Positions 43,439 to 52,941 of a DNA stretch of 64,000 nucleotides are shown piece after piece. The position numbers and the translations under genes were made by a program. Origin of the DNA: UBA1447 sp964612185 (GTDB taxonomy: Bacteria; Bacillota; Clostridia; Oscillospirales; Acutalibacteraceae); assembly GCA_964612185.1 (NCBI GenBank), contig CAZTCR010000012.1, positions 1 through 64,000 of the forward strand, read 5' to 3'. Below the pieces are notes generated by a model, which saw only the letters and a program-made list of their open reading frames with translations, had not been told where the DNA came from and made no database searches. The number at the start of each line of letters is the position of its first letter. Within the stretch, counting starts at the first letter, position 1.

Positions 43439-45459
43439 GCGTGTGCCTCAATCCAGACAAGGCGGGCAGTTCTGCGCTCCTTGAGTGAAAAGGTGCGGCC
43501 TTTTTTGCTCAGTTCATACCCGGAAACCGTAAGAACTTCACCGCTGTCCTCATCCGTCAGTTTGTATGCGCTCTCGTCCAGGGCGTAGGGCAGTCGCACA
43601 GTCAGGCTGTTTTCGGGGCAGTCCTCCATCCGGAACAACAGCAAAGCACCCCGCTGAACCGCACTGTCAAAGAAAGTGTAAGCAGTAAAACCGGTTTTAT
43701 CGTCCTGATTATGCCAGGGTGTCAGCACATAATAATCCTTGAGCAGGTACCCGCTGAGTTTTTTCCACTCCTGTAGACCGAAACGAAGGAGTTCGAAATC
43801 CTGGCTTGGGTCCTGTACAAACTGCGCATCCACATTCAGCGACGGCAGGTAGGATGCCCGCCAGGTGTAAATATCACTGCGGCCGGTAAGTGCCAGCTGC
43901 GACTCCTTCTCTTTGGTGTTGGCGCCGCAAAACGGAATCCATTTATTGAATGTTGTGGTCATGGATAGCCGCAGTGCTGTGGTGGTACGGTCATTATCGC
44001 TGCGCAGCAGCGGGATACCACGCCGCAGCGATTCCAAATCATTCCGGCCGCCGCCGCTGGCGCAGGAATCCACAAACCCGCAGCCGCCAAAGCTGAGTGT
44101 GCATGCGATGATATCATCCCACATTTTGTAGTGAGCGGCAACGAACTTACACTCTGTGATACCTGCCCGGTTTTCTCCCTCCAAGGTGTCCAAATAAGAC
44201 CAGAGACTGCCCGGGTCACTGTTGTTGTCTTCCCGGTACATTTCCACTTTATTTTCACGCAGAACTTTACAAATCCGTTCGGTCGTCCACGCCAGGCATT
44301 CCGGAATGCCGATGTTGTTGGCAACCGACCCGCAGCCTTCGCGCCGAATCGCCCATTCCGGTGTGTAGCCATAGTTTTTAGCCAGTGATTCGGGGTCCGT
44401 TACCCGTTCGGGTTCAAACCACATCAGTGTCTTCATACCATTTGCACGGGCAAAATCCGTTGACTCGCGAAAAGTATCGCCCGGCCACTTAACAGGGTCC
44501 AGCGTCCAGGTGCCGACAGTGCCCCACCAGTCCCTCTCCGGGCTGGAGCCGTCCGGCGCTATATACCAGCCGGCATCAAACCAGCGGAAGTCCACCTTAA
44601 CATCTTCGGCCAGCATCTTTTCCAATGATGGCCGCCATGTTGTCGAACGCTCGGAAATACTGCCGTCAGAGTTTGGCAGCCCGGTATCCGATGCAAGGCA
44701 GCAGCTTGAAAACGGCTGCGTCCGGTTGCCGTATGCATCCGCTGCAGGCATATTGCAATGGACAAACCAGCTGCGCCAATAGTTGACAGCGTGGTTTTCG
44801 CTGCGGAGTGTGTACGGTGCCCGGACAAACAGTGCTGTTCTGATTTTTTCGCCGGGTTTTAAATAAGTTTTGAGCCCCGGTGTCGAACGAGCCGTAAAAG
44901 TGGTTGTGTCCGTATCGGTTGTAAAGTCGGCCGTCCAACTGCCGGCCCAACCGATGGCCAGCATTACGCCGCAATCCCCGTACTCCAGGTTGAAGTACGG
45001 GAAATTGACATGTGTAGGGCGGCCGCTGTCTGACAGAAAGTGAACAGGCAACTCTTGAAGATCATAAGCATATGGCTGATATAAATTCACATGGTCGCCC
45101 AAAATTCCCTTGAGCACCGGTCGCCCGCCGGTAAAGGTCAGCGTGCTTTCCGGGTTTTCCAGAATACCGCTGTTTTCACTGCCGGTGTTCTCAAACCAAA
45201 CGGTCCACTCCGACACGCCATAAGCCGGATAATAAGCTGTCAGCAGTGTCACCTGCAGACCATCTTGCAAAACCCAAACCCTCTCAACCATTTCTTTTTT
45301 TGTATCCGATGACATAGCCCGTCCTGTTTCGCGAAAAGCTTCCGGCGGAAAACCGTCATACCGTCTGCCGTTATAAGTGAACGAAAACGGAAAATTTTCC
45401 GGATTTTCAAGCAGTGTGCGATACCACTCGCCGGCATCTGTGTTTACATAATTTTTCAT
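43435..45459 (-). CDS. GH36 family alpha-galactosidase
   Basis: The 674-residue enzyme has an N-terminal beta-sandwich, a TIM barrel with LMWFEPERV, the nucleophile loop YREDNNSD (the family form is KWDxN, so the lysine is replaced by arginine), the acid/base loop SCASGGGRND, and a C-terminal beta domain. No signal peptide is present, so it acts on imported oligosaccharides. AGGGAG lies 12 bases ahead of the ATG. Member of a sugar operon with a GPH transporter and ROK regulator. Confidence 0.9.
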   Translation of the reverse strand: MKNYVNTDAGEWYRTLLENPENFPFSFTYNGRRYDGFPPEAFRETGRAMSSDTKKEMVERVWVLQDGLQVTLLTAYYPAYGVSEWTVWFENTGSENSGILENPESTLTFTGGRPVLKGILGDHVNLYQPYAYDLQELPVHFLSDSGRPTHVNFPYFNLEYGDCGVMLAIGWAGSWTADFTTDTDTTTFTARSTPGLKTYLKPGEKIRTALFVRAPYTLRSENHAVNYWRSWFVHCNMPAADAYGNRTQPFSSCCLASDTGLPNSDGSISERSTTWRPSLEKMLAEDVKVDFRWFDAGWYIAPDGSSPERDWWGTVGTWTLDPVKWPGDTFRESTDFARANGMKTLMWFEPERVTDPESLAKNYGYTPEWAIRREGCGSVANNIGIPECLAWTTERICKVLRENKVEMYREDNNSDPGSLWSYLDTLEGENRAGITECKFVAAHYKMWDDIIACTLSFGGCGFVDSCASGGGRNDLESLRRGIPLLRSDNDRTTTALRLSMTTTFNKWIPFCGANTKEKESQLALTGRSDIYTWRASYLPSLNVDAQFVQDPSQDFELLRFGLQEWKKLSGYLLKDYYVLTPWHNQDDKTGFTAYTFFDSAVQRGALLLFRMEDCPENSLTVRLPYALDESAYKLTDEDSGEVLTVSGYELSKKGRTFSLKERRTARLVWIEAHA

Positions 45460-45505
45460 CTTTTGATTTTCTCCCTTTTAAATTATTCGATGTATGGCTG
45501 CAGAT

Positions 45506-47848
45506 TTACTTGTTGACGACCCTTTCCGGATTCCCTCTGTTGATAAACCGCACCGATATCTCCGGCGTTTCGTATTTATCGTGATCACAGGAAAAGGCGA
45601 CCGCGGAGGTGCCTTTGGGCAGCGCAGCGGTTCCCAATGCCTCAACATTTTCGATTGTTGTGAAGTTTTTATTGGTCAATTCCGCTTTACCGTCAAAATC
45701 AACCAGTAAATATTGATTTTCCGAAACGGTGCAAATGAATTTAATCGTCCCGCCTGCTGTCTTAAACGCAGGGTTGGAAATACTCCCCTCGCCCTCGTTT
45801 TTCAGGCGTATGGAAAAGCCCGCTTCCATACGGTTGGTTACAGACCAATCCGAACCGCCGGGCTGCCCGGGCTGCATTTCCGCGAGGTTGCAGACATACG
45901 GTTTTAAAATCTCCATCGGGTAGAGCAGGTACGAATTTTCGTCCTCTTTTTCCAGATGCCATTCGGTTGCCGGATCTTTCAGTTTTTCTTTTTGCTCCTC
46001 TGTAAAAGCATCCGCAAGGCGCAGCGTGTCCCAATACTTCATGGCAGTTAACAGCTTGTCAATCTGACCGTGCAGATGGAGTGTTTGTACCGATATGGTC
46101 ATCCCGTAACCGGCGTCAAAGCCCGCGGATTCGGACAGCGCCCATTCCAGGTCTTCCAAAGTCGAGCATTCAAACTTTTTATCTGCCAGCCTTATCAGGA
46201 ACCAGCCGAGCATCCGCGGGAACAGGTTGCGGCGGAAGAAATGCTGGTTTTTAATACGGTATTCCACCTGCCCGGTGCGCATCGCCTCACCCCAAGGCTC
46301 GCCCCAGTTCATGCGGGTATTCATGTGCCAGGTAAAGTGGTGCAGGCCGCTCGCGTCGTTGATGACGGTATGATCCCAGCCGTTAAAGCAGCGGACGGAA
46401 AACCTGGTGTGCGCGTATTCGTCGTGCCCGGTGTAGTCGCAGCCTTCCAACCCGTCAAAAGAAATCTGGCTCAATCCCGTTTTATTGAAGATTTCAACAA
46501 TGCGGTCGCTGAACGCGTCCTGCAGTTCCAAATCCGGGAACAGCGTGTTATACGGATAATCCCAAAGTTTATAAAGCGGCGCTTCTTTTTTATGGGCGGA
46601 AGCGGTTGTATCGAACTCGCCCCGCCGGCAGTTTTTCAAGAGATAACAACTGTCTTTTTCTTCAAAGGAACCAAAAGATATCAGCTCGTTTTCACACTGC
46701 AGGGCATTGAGAGTCATCGGTGTGTCGAAATAGTGGGATTTTTTAATCAGGATGTCTGTCTGTGACTCGTCGATGTCTTCGATGAAATACAGCTGCCCCT
46801 GTTTGAGCAGATGTTCGCTCGGTACGGGGGTCACATAAGCATCGTTCGTATTCAAAAAGTTCGTGAGGGTGTGAACACCGACCAAGATACCGTTGTTTTT
46901 GCATTTTTCAACAATTTCTTTGATCTGTTCGTCCCCGCCCGGGAAGCCGTCCTCGTTAAAGGTAAAATGCCCCCAGCTTTGAAAGGGGCCGTCATGGTAG
47001 ATATATTTAAAACCCGCAATCTTCGCCTTTTCAATCACAAAGTCCATATCGTCCTGATAAAAATTGGAGATTAGGTAGGACCGCATCGCCCCGCGTGACA
47101 CCTTGCCCCACTCGCCTTCAATGATCGGGTGCGGCAGCCCCTGTTCAATTTCAATCTGCCCGATTCTTTCTAACGCGTCTTTTTGTTTGCAGGCAAACAG
47201 CGCGATTTTCGCGCCTTTTATATGAGCGTCTTCGCCCTTGACCGGCAGCACCAAGCAATCCTTGACGCCGTTGACTTCCCGGTACTCCGTCCGGTCGCGG
47301 CGGCGGCAGGAAAACTGCAGAACTGCGCCGCCTTCCACCCTCGCTGCGGCACGAGCCGTTTCGGCAAATCCGCCGACGGAAATTTCGGTGCTCTCCTGCT
47401 TATATTTCACCTTTTCCTTTATCTTGCCCGCATATTCCTGCGGAACACCCTGCACGGTTTTGATGTTAAGCGCCTGCATCCCGAAAGCGACATTGTTCCC
47501 TTGGCAGACACCGATAATGTCGCCCACCACCTCGTCGAGGGTGACGAATACGGGGCCGAACATCAGGGCATCCGCGTCCGCCGGAACTTCGACGGCTTCA
47601 AAGGACACGCAAACATCGGTTTCAACAAATTTCAAACAAACTTTACTGCCGCCTTCAAAAACGAATATGATGGTATCATCTTTTACCCCGGCCTTTTGCG
47701 GTGGGTAAATTTTTCCGTCGGACAAAAGTGATACCAGCGCACTCCGCTCACCTTTGAGCAGCACTTCTTTTTCATCCGCTCTGACGGAGGTTATTAACCC
47801 GGTTTCAGCCAGCGTTATTTCGGTAAAGCGCGATTTCCATGTTATCAT
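45506..47848 (-). CDS. Large putative glycoside hydrolase of unrecognised family
   Basis: I cannot assign this 780-residue protein to a family with certainty. It has a beta-rich N-terminal part, a likely TIM barrel from about 260 (KYIYHDGPFQSWGHF, GILVGVHTLTNFLNTND, GLSQISFDGLEGCDYTG), and a beta-rich C terminus. The barrel motifs recall clans that hold alpha-galactosidases, with the aspartate of ISFDG as a possible nucleophile. It lies just ahead of GH36 in the same operon. There is no signal peptide. Start ATG 47848 has GGAGG 7 bases upstream. Confidence 0.65.
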   Translation of the reverse strand: MITWKSRFTEITLAETGLITSVRADEKEVLLKGERSALVSLLSDGKIYPPQKAGVKDDTIIFVFEGGSKVCLKFVETDVCVSFEAVEVPADADALMFGPVFVTLDEVVGDIIGVCQGNNVAFGMQALNIKTVQGVPQEYAGKIKEKVKYKQESTEISVGGFAETARAAARVEGGAVLQFSCRRRDRTEYREVNGVKDCLVLPVKGEDAHIKGAKIALFACKQKDALERIGQIEIEQGLPHPIIEGEWGKVSRGAMRSYLISNFYQDDMDFVIEKAKIAGFKYIYHDGPFQSWGHFTFNEDGFPGGDEQIKEIVEKCKNNGILVGVHTLTNFLNTNDAYVTPVPSEHLLKQGQLYFIEDIDESQTDILIKKSHYFDTPMTLNALQCENELISFGSFEEKDSCYLLKNCRRGEFDTTASAHKKEAPLYKLWDYPYNTLFPDLELQDAFSDRIVEIFNKTGLSQISFDGLEGCDYTGHDEYAHTRFSVRCFNGWDHTVINDASGLHHFTWHMNTRMNWGEPWGEAMRTGQVEYRIKNQHFFRRNLFPRMLGWFLIRLADKKFECSTLEDLEWALSESAGFDAGYGMTISVQTLHLHGQIDKLLTAMKYWDTLRLADAFTEEQKEKLKDPATEWHLEKEDENSYLLYPMEILKPYVCNLAEMQPGQPGGSDWSVTNRMEAGFSIRLKNEGEGSISNPAFKTAGGTIKFICTVSENQYLLVDFDGKAELTNKNFTTIENVEALGTAALPKGTSAVAFSCDHDKYETPEISVRFINRGNPERVVNK

Positions 47849-47885
47849 CACGAATCCTCCGTATCATCTAATATTCCGGCTGCTT

Positions 47886-48722
47886 TCAGCCAGCCCATGT
47901 AATCGTCAAATCGTCCATCTCCATGCCGTTTTTTGTGGGATACCACCGGTTGCCCAGCATAACCGCGTCCTGCTTGCAAAGCATAGTCACCTGCTTAAGG
48001 CCCGCGCAGCTGAAAAAGGCGTAGTCGCCGATTTGCGTCACATTGGCCGGAATGGTTATTTGTGTCATTGCTTCACAGAAAGCGAACGCGTCTTTGCCAA
48101 TAGATACAAGGCTCGCGGGCAACACCATATTTTTCAGCGCAGTCGCCTTGTGGAATGCTTTTTCCTCAATGGTCACCAACCCTGCCGGCAAAACAACCGC
48201 TTCAAGGTCAGCGCACTTATAGAACGCTTTGGTGTGTATTGTTTCCACCCCGGCAGGAACGGTATAGCTTGCCTTACCGGTTACTTTGCCGTCCGCATCG
48301 ACGGTCACGCCCTTTTTAATCGGGTAATAAATCAGCGTTTTCATATCTTTGCTGAACAGCACCCCGTCCACGGCAGTGAAATATTCATTGCCGGGGTCGA
48401 CAGTAAACTCTTTAAGCGAGGTGTTGTTGGTGAACGCCCACCCGCCGATTTCACGCACATTTTTACCGATTGTTATGCTTAACAGGCTTGTTGCGTTAAA
48501 CGCGCCGAAATTTGCCACCTTCACCACCGGCATCCCGTCGACTTCATCCGGGATGACCAAGTTCTTCACGGTCGATTTATCCTTGTAAGTTCTGATGATA
48601 ACCGTATGGTCCTCCACAGAATAACGAAATCCGTCATAAGTTTTTAAGCTGCAGCCTGAAAGCCCTGCTGTCATAATAACCAATACTAAGGCAATCAGGA
48701 GTGCCTTGACAACTTTACTCAC
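47886..48722 (-). CDS. BspA-type leucine-rich repeat lipoprotein
   Basis: The 278-residue protein has a lipoprotein signal with lipobox LSGC (C24). Several LRR_5-type repeats follow, with the unit IGxxAFxxxxxLxxVxLPxxLxxIxxxAF (for example VREIGGWAFTNNTSLKEF). Such repeats bind proteins or glycans at the cell surface. GTG start; the first 8 bases overlap the end of the GPH transporter gene, so it belongs to the sugar operon and may be its surface binding component. Confidence 0.85.
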   Translation of the reverse strand: MSKVVKALLIALVLVIMTAGLSGCSLKTYDGFRYSVEDHTVIIRTYKDKSTVKNLVIPDEVDGMPVVKVANFGAFNATSLLSITIGKNVREIGGWAFTNNTSLKEFTVDPGNEYFTAVDGVLFSKDMKTLIYYPIKKGVTVDADGKVTGKASYTVPAGVETIHTKAFYKCADLEAVVLPAGLVTIEEKAFHKATALKNMVLPASLVSIGKDAFAFCEAMTQITIPANVTQIGDYAFFSCAGLKQVTMLCKQDAVMLGNRWYPTKNGMEMDDLTITWAG

Positions 48723-50415
48723 CCGCGTTCACCTCCGCCAACTCCGCAGCGGGCGCTTCCTCCGCCTGCCGGACGCGTTCTTTCAGTTCCTCAATGATTT
48801 TTTTGTGTTTTTCTTTGGTTATGTCATAGAAGAAAAATGGCGCCATGCCCAGCACACTTCCCAAAATGGACCCCCAAATGTAGATGTTCAGCAGTGTACT
48901 GCGGATTCCGTCGTCATAAAACACATCCCAGTCTGAGGTGAAGCCCGCCAGTGCCAAAATCAGCGGCAATATCCAGCCGGTTGCCTGCCCGATCGGGCCG
49001 GTGATCCAGCTGCTGATGCCCTGAATCGAGTCACAGCGTTCCCCGAAGCGCCACTGGTGGTACTCCATAATTTCACCCGCAAATCCGCTGGAAGCACCGC
49101 CGGAAACCTCTCCGGTAAAGTTGCGTATCGCCATAAACACCAGCATAAGCACCAGGTTATTCGTTAAGACTGCAACAGCGATGCCAACCGTCAGGGCAAT
49201 GTTGCCAAACATTCCGGCAATATAAACATCGCGCCGTTCATACCGCTTAATAAGCATGGGCGTGATAAAAAACCCGAGGTTGCAGGGGATGACAAGAACC
49301 GTAGTCACAAAACCCATCAGCCATTCCCGGCGCAGCGCATAAACAAAAAACAAGGTCATCAGGTTGCCGGCAATCCCGGACCAGGAGCCGATCAAACCGG
49401 ATATATTCCGAATCCAGAGGTACTTATTGCGCAGCACCTGTTTGGCGCCCTTGAGGAAAGTCACCTTGACGCGCAGCTCTTTTTTCAGTTCAATCACGCG
49501 CTCTTTTACAAACACCAGGGATAAATTCATCAGCATACCGACACCGCACAAGATAGGGATAAACACCTTGTAAGTTGTCAGGTTGGTATACCCGCCGGTG
49601 AACGAAGCCATCAGCGGGAACAGCATGAATAAAATGGTTTGCGGCAGGTTGTAAAAAAACGGCGCGATGGAGAAGAACTTTTGCCGCTCCTGCGAATTCG
49701 GAGTAATAAAGTTTATCATGCCGATGGTGGACCCGTAGTCCGCGGTCATTGTGCCGAGCAGCCCGAACAGAAAATGCAGGATAACCACCTTACCTGAGTA
49801 ACTAAAGGCGTTATAGTTCACATACGGGATCACACACAGCAAGATATAAATCGGGATGGAATAGATCAGAACGAAGGGTTTGGCTCTGCCGTATTTTTCG
49901 CTGAACTTGTAACGGACAAACCAATCCGAATAAAAATTGAACACGCTGATGACAAGAACATTGCCGACAATCTGCGGCATGCCGACCAAAAAGCTTTCAA
50001 AGGTATCGGGCGGCAGGGAATACGCCACTAGCCCGAGAATCAGCTTAACACCCATCGCGGCGTGGGCAATGTTGCGCACCTTCTTGTCAATGCGGCCGAA
50101 GTTTTCATAAATTAACATGTTCAGCGGTGTCATCCAGGTAAACACATACCCCGAAACCATGCCGATAATGCCGATTTTATAGAAATCCATGACGGATATG
50201 CCCATAATGGCACCGCAGAAAAAGCCCGCGTTAAAGCCGATAAACCCAGCCACATACTGATATATGTTCCCGCCCGACGCGCTCACGCAAAAGGCGACAA
50301 ACTCCTTTATGGAAACATACTCACCTTCTTTGGGGTGGTTCCAGTAGGTTTTTACATAGCGTTTGCCCTTTTCAAACTGCTCACGCGACAGATATTGTTT
50401 GACATTCAGTTTCAT
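48715..50415 (-). CDS. GPH-type sugar transporter (MFS)
   Basis: The 566-residue protein has about 12 hydrophobic segments and features of the glycoside-pentoside-hexuronide:cation symporters: long N-terminal cytoplasmic part, FYSDWFVRYKFSEKYGRAKPF after helix 4, and a second half with GASSGFAGEIMEYHQWRFGER. It ends in an acidic tail (RQAEEAPAAELAEVNAGE). Substrate is probably the glycoside cleaved by the downstream GH36 enzyme. ATG 50415 has GGCGG upstream. Confidence 0.85.
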   Translation of the reverse strand: MKLNVKQYLSREQFEKGKRYVKTYWNHPKEGEYVSIKEFVAFCVSASGGNIYQYVAGFIGFNAGFFCGAIMGISVMDFYKIGIIGMVSGYVFTWMTPLNMLIYENFGRIDKKVRNIAHAAMGVKLILGLVAYSLPPDTFESFLVGMPQIVGNVLVISVFNFYSDWFVRYKFSEKYGRAKPFVLIYSIPIYILLCVIPYVNYNAFSYSGKVVILHFLFGLLGTMTADYGSTIGMINFITPNSQERQKFFSIAPFFYNLPQTILFMLFPLMASFTGGYTNLTTYKVFIPILCGVGMLMNLSLVFVKERVIELKKELRVKVTFLKGAKQVLRNKYLWIRNISGLIGSWSGIAGNLMTLFFVYALRREWLMGFVTTVLVIPCNLGFFITPMLIKRYERRDVYIAGMFGNIALTVGIAVAVLTNNLVLMLVFMAIRNFTGEVSGGASSGFAGEIMEYHQWRFGERCDSIQGISSWITGPIGQATGWILPLILALAGFTSDWDVFYDDGIRSTLLNIYIWGSILGSVLGMAPFFFYDITKEKHKKIIEELKERVRQAEEAPAAELAEVNAGE

Positions 50416-50459
50416 ACATACCGCCTTCACGCGTTTGTTGTTGACTGTGAGAGGGGGTT

Positions 50460-51401
50460 TCAGCGGCGCTGAATTTTTCTTAAGTCCTGCGAAATAATCT
50501 CCAGCCCCGTGAATATATCCTTCAAATATCTGTCTGAAACGAGCACGCGGGGCACAGCGTATGCCGGCATGTGCTTCACGGCTTCCGAAATAATTTGATC
50601 AATCTTGTTTTGAGTGTCCGAAGTGTAAAAGACGATCAGCTCAGGATTGAGCATAATAATCAGCGAGCGGACAACCTTTGCGCAGTATACCGGGGTAACC
50701 GGCTCACACGGCTCATCGCGCAGAAATGATATTTCCCCCGCGAAGCCGTTCGCGCCGCGCAGGATTTTGCCGTTGACAATTTGCCCGAGCCCGATGCCGT
50801 TATGACCGAACTGCAGGGTGGCAAGGGTGGCGTTTTCTTTGTTCACGGCATATACAACAGCGGCAGACGCGGTCAGCTTCATGTCGTTCTCAATCACCGC
50901 GTCAACCTTATGTTTAGACATTAGATATTCTTTTAAATCAAAGCCATTGAGGGAGGGATTATAATACCAATCAACAATCTTGCCATCATCGGTTATAGCC
51001 GGCACAGCTACACAAATAATTTTAACATTCGTATATTTAGCGCGGATTGAATTAAATACCGTATCGATCTCTTTGCAAAATTCTTTCAGTTCAATGGTCT
51101 TTTGACCGGCTTCGCAAATGTGCTGCGCAAAGTCTTTTAGCGCATAATGCAGCGCCTCATTATCAAGCGCAAAATACAAGGTATACAGATAAGCGGCGTT
51201 AAGGTAGTACAACTGTGCCTTTCGCCCGCCGGTTGAGGGTGCGACAACAGACGGTACAATCACCCCCGCCTTTATGCCGAAATCGATTGCTTTTGAGACG
51301 GTTGGAATGCTCAAACCCGTTGTTTGAGATACCTCGGATATCGCGCAGCTGTTACCGGTTCGCATGGCGTTAATAATGGCGTTGAAATGAAATGTTTTCA
51401 A
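50460..51401 (-). CDS. ROK-family transcriptional regulator
   Basis: The 313-residue protein has an N-terminal winged helix-turn-helix (AISEVSQTTGLSIPTVSKAI) and a ROK domain with GHNGIGLGQIVNGKILRGANGFAGEI. It lacks the usual ROK zinc cluster CxCGxxGC after the EIS motif (reads FLRDEPCEPVTPVYC). The start is TTG with GAGGTG 5 bases upstream. It is first in the GPH-LRR-GH-GH36 operon and is the obvious candidate for its regulator, with a sugar as inducer. Confidence 0.85.
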   Translation of the reverse strand: MKTFHFNAIINAMRTGNSCAISEVSQTTGLSIPTVSKAIDFGIKAGVIVPSVVAPSTGGRKAQLYYLNAAYLYTLYFALDNEALHYALKDFAQHICEAGQKTIELKEFCKEIDTVFNSIRAKYTNVKIICVAVPAITDDGKIVDWYYNPSLNGFDLKEYLMSKHKVDAVIENDMKLTASAAVVYAVNKENATLATLQFGHNGIGLGQIVNGKILRGANGFAGEISFLRDEPCEPVTPVYCAKVVRSLIIMLNPELIVFYTSDTQNKIDQIISEAVKHMPAYAVPRVLVSDRYLKDIFTGLEIISQDLRKIQRR

Positions 51402-51464
51402 AACGGCACCTCATATTTCGGTTTATTTGCGAAAGGATAAAATTAAAAAAATCATTCAAAGAGA

Positions 51465-51520
51465 AATACTTTTTTAACTTGCTTTTAAAAGTATTATACA
51501 CTGGATTTTCAAAAGGTCAA
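51465..51520 (-). promoter_or_regulatory. Promoter and candidate operator of the ROK-led sugar operon
   Basis: TTGACC (51515-51520) and TATAAT (51493-51498) are 16 bases apart on the minus strand. An inverted repeat, AATACTTTT (51465-51473) and AAAAGTATT (51487-51495), spans the start point and part of the -10. It is a likely operator for the ROK protein. Confidence 0.65.
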
Positions 51521-51575
51521 ACACTTTTTATCGGCGTGTTAGGCCCATGTTAGGGTCATAAGGTTAAGGTCGTCT

Positions 51576-51616
51576 AAAAAAAGACCCCCGGGGAGAAATC
51601 GTTCTCGCCCGGGGTG
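51576..51616 (-). terminator. Terminator of dnaJ
   Basis: A stem with the arms CCCCGGG and CCCGGGG, extended around GAGAACGATTTCTC, is followed on the minus strand by a run of seven T. Confidence 0.85.
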
Positions 51617-51632
51617 CCACTACATTGTTATT

Positions 51633-52796
51633 CTACTTCTTTTTCTTCCCGAAAATGCCGCCCTTTTCTTCATTGCCTTCGTTTGAAGGACCTTTGCTGC
51701 CGAGCGACGCTTGGAACTGTTTGAGCAAATCCTTTTGCTGCTGATTCAAATTCTTCGGCACATCGACAATAACACGGATATACTGGTCGCCTTTGCCCCT
51801 GCCGTTGAGCACCTGAATGCCCCTGCCCTTCAAACTGAACACCTCACCGGGCTGTGTGCCCGCGGGCAGTTTAAAGTCCACCTTGCCGTCCAAAGTCGGT
51901 ACAAGCAGGCTGTCGCCCAACACGGCTTGCGCGTAATTTATGGTATAATCACACCAGACATTGTAACCGTCGCGTTCAAAGAACGGATGCGGGCGCACAA
52001 AAACCGCCACATGCAAATCGCCTGCCGGGCCGCTGTTGATGCCGATATTTCCCTCGCCCCGGACATTGAGCACCTGCCCGTCGTCAATGCCGGCGGGGAT
52101 GTTGACTTCAATATTGCTTTGCTTTGAAACCCGGCCGCCGCCGCGGCATTTGTTGCACGGTTTTTCAACAAACTTGCCTCTGCCGCCGCATTTGGGGCAT
52201 GCTTTGGTGGTTGACATCACGCCGAACGGCGTGCGCTGTTGGGCGTTGACCTGCCCCTTGCCGTTGCATTCCGGGCAAATCTTGGGTTCCGTGCCTTTTT
52301 CCGCGCCGCTGCCTTTGCACTCCGGGCAGACTTCGATTTTGCTGATATCAACGGTGCGCTTGCAGCCTTTTGCCGCTTCTTCAAACGATATGGTCACCCT
52401 GGCCTGGACATCTTCGCCCCTGCGCGGCGCGTTTGGATTGGCTTGCCTGCCGCCGCCAAAGCCGCCGCCCCCGCCGAATATGCTGCCGAATATATCGCCC
52501 AGATCAAATTCCATCCCGTCGCCGAAACCGCCAAAACCGCCGCCCGGACCGCCCGCGCCGAAGTTGGGGTCAACGCCCCTGTGGCCGAACTGATCATAGC
52601 GGGATTTTTTGTCGGCGTCGGACAGGACTTCGTAAGCCTCGTTGGCTTCCTTGAATTTGGACTCGGCAGTTTTGTCACCCTGATTTAAGTCAGGGTGATA
52701 TTGTTTGGCCTTTTTACGGTATGCTTTTTTAATCTCGTCCTCGGTTGCGGTCTTCGGCACACCGAGCACTTCGTAGAAATCGCGTTTTTCGGCCAA
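51633..52796 (-). CDS. dnaJ: Chaperone protein DnaJ
   Basis: The 387-residue type I DnaJ has an N-terminal J domain with HPD (QYHPDLNQ), a long glycine/phenylalanine region (about 75-120), four intact zinc repeats (CPECKGSG, CPECNGKG, CPKCGGRG, CNKCRGGG) and the C-terminal substrate-binding domains. The start is TTG with GGGAG upstream. It has its own promoter after the dnaK terminator. Confidence 0.97.
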   Translation of the reverse strand: MAEKRDFYEVLGVPKTATEDEIKKAYRKKAKQYHPDLNQGDKTAESKFKEANEAYEVLSDADKKSRYDQFGHRGVDPNFGAGGPGGGFGGFGDGMEFDLGDIFGSIFGGGGGFGGGRQANPNAPRRGEDVQARVTISFEEAAKGCKRTVDISKIEVCPECKGSGAEKGTEPKICPECNGKGQVNAQQRTPFGVMSTTKACPKCGGRGKFVEKPCNKCRGGGRVSKQSNIEVNIPAGIDDGQVLNVRGEGNIGINSGPAGDLHVAVFVRPHPFFERDGYNVWCDYTINYAQAVLGDSLLVPTLDGKVDFKLPAGTQPGEVFSLKGRGIQVLNGRGKGDQYIRVIVDVPKNLNQQQKDLLKQFQASLGSKGPSNEGNEEKGGIFGKKKK

Positions 52797-52870
52797 TACA
52801 ATCGGCTCCCATCGTTATAGTTTAAGCATGACATAGGTTGAATCCGGTAAAGCCGGACGCATTGTGTATT

Positions 52871-52899
52871 ATTATAGCGGTTCTCCATTTCAACTACAA
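52871..52899 (-). promoter_or_regulatory. Promoter of dnaJ
   Basis: TTGTAG (52894-52899) and TATAAT (52871-52876) are 17 bases apart on the minus strand. The -35 box abuts the dnaK terminator stem. No CIRCE is seen here. Confidence 0.65.
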
Positions 52900-52920
52900 G
52901 GGCGGAAATAAATTCCGCCC
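52900..52920 (-). terminator. Terminator of hrcA-grpE-dnaK
   Basis: GGGCGGAA and TTCCGCCC (52913-52920 with 52900-52907 on the minus strand) pair around a 5-base loop, followed by TTGTAGTTG. The weak T-run suggests partial read-through to dnaJ. Confidence 0.6.
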
Positions 52921-52941
52921 TTGTGCTGATAGTTGATAGCC

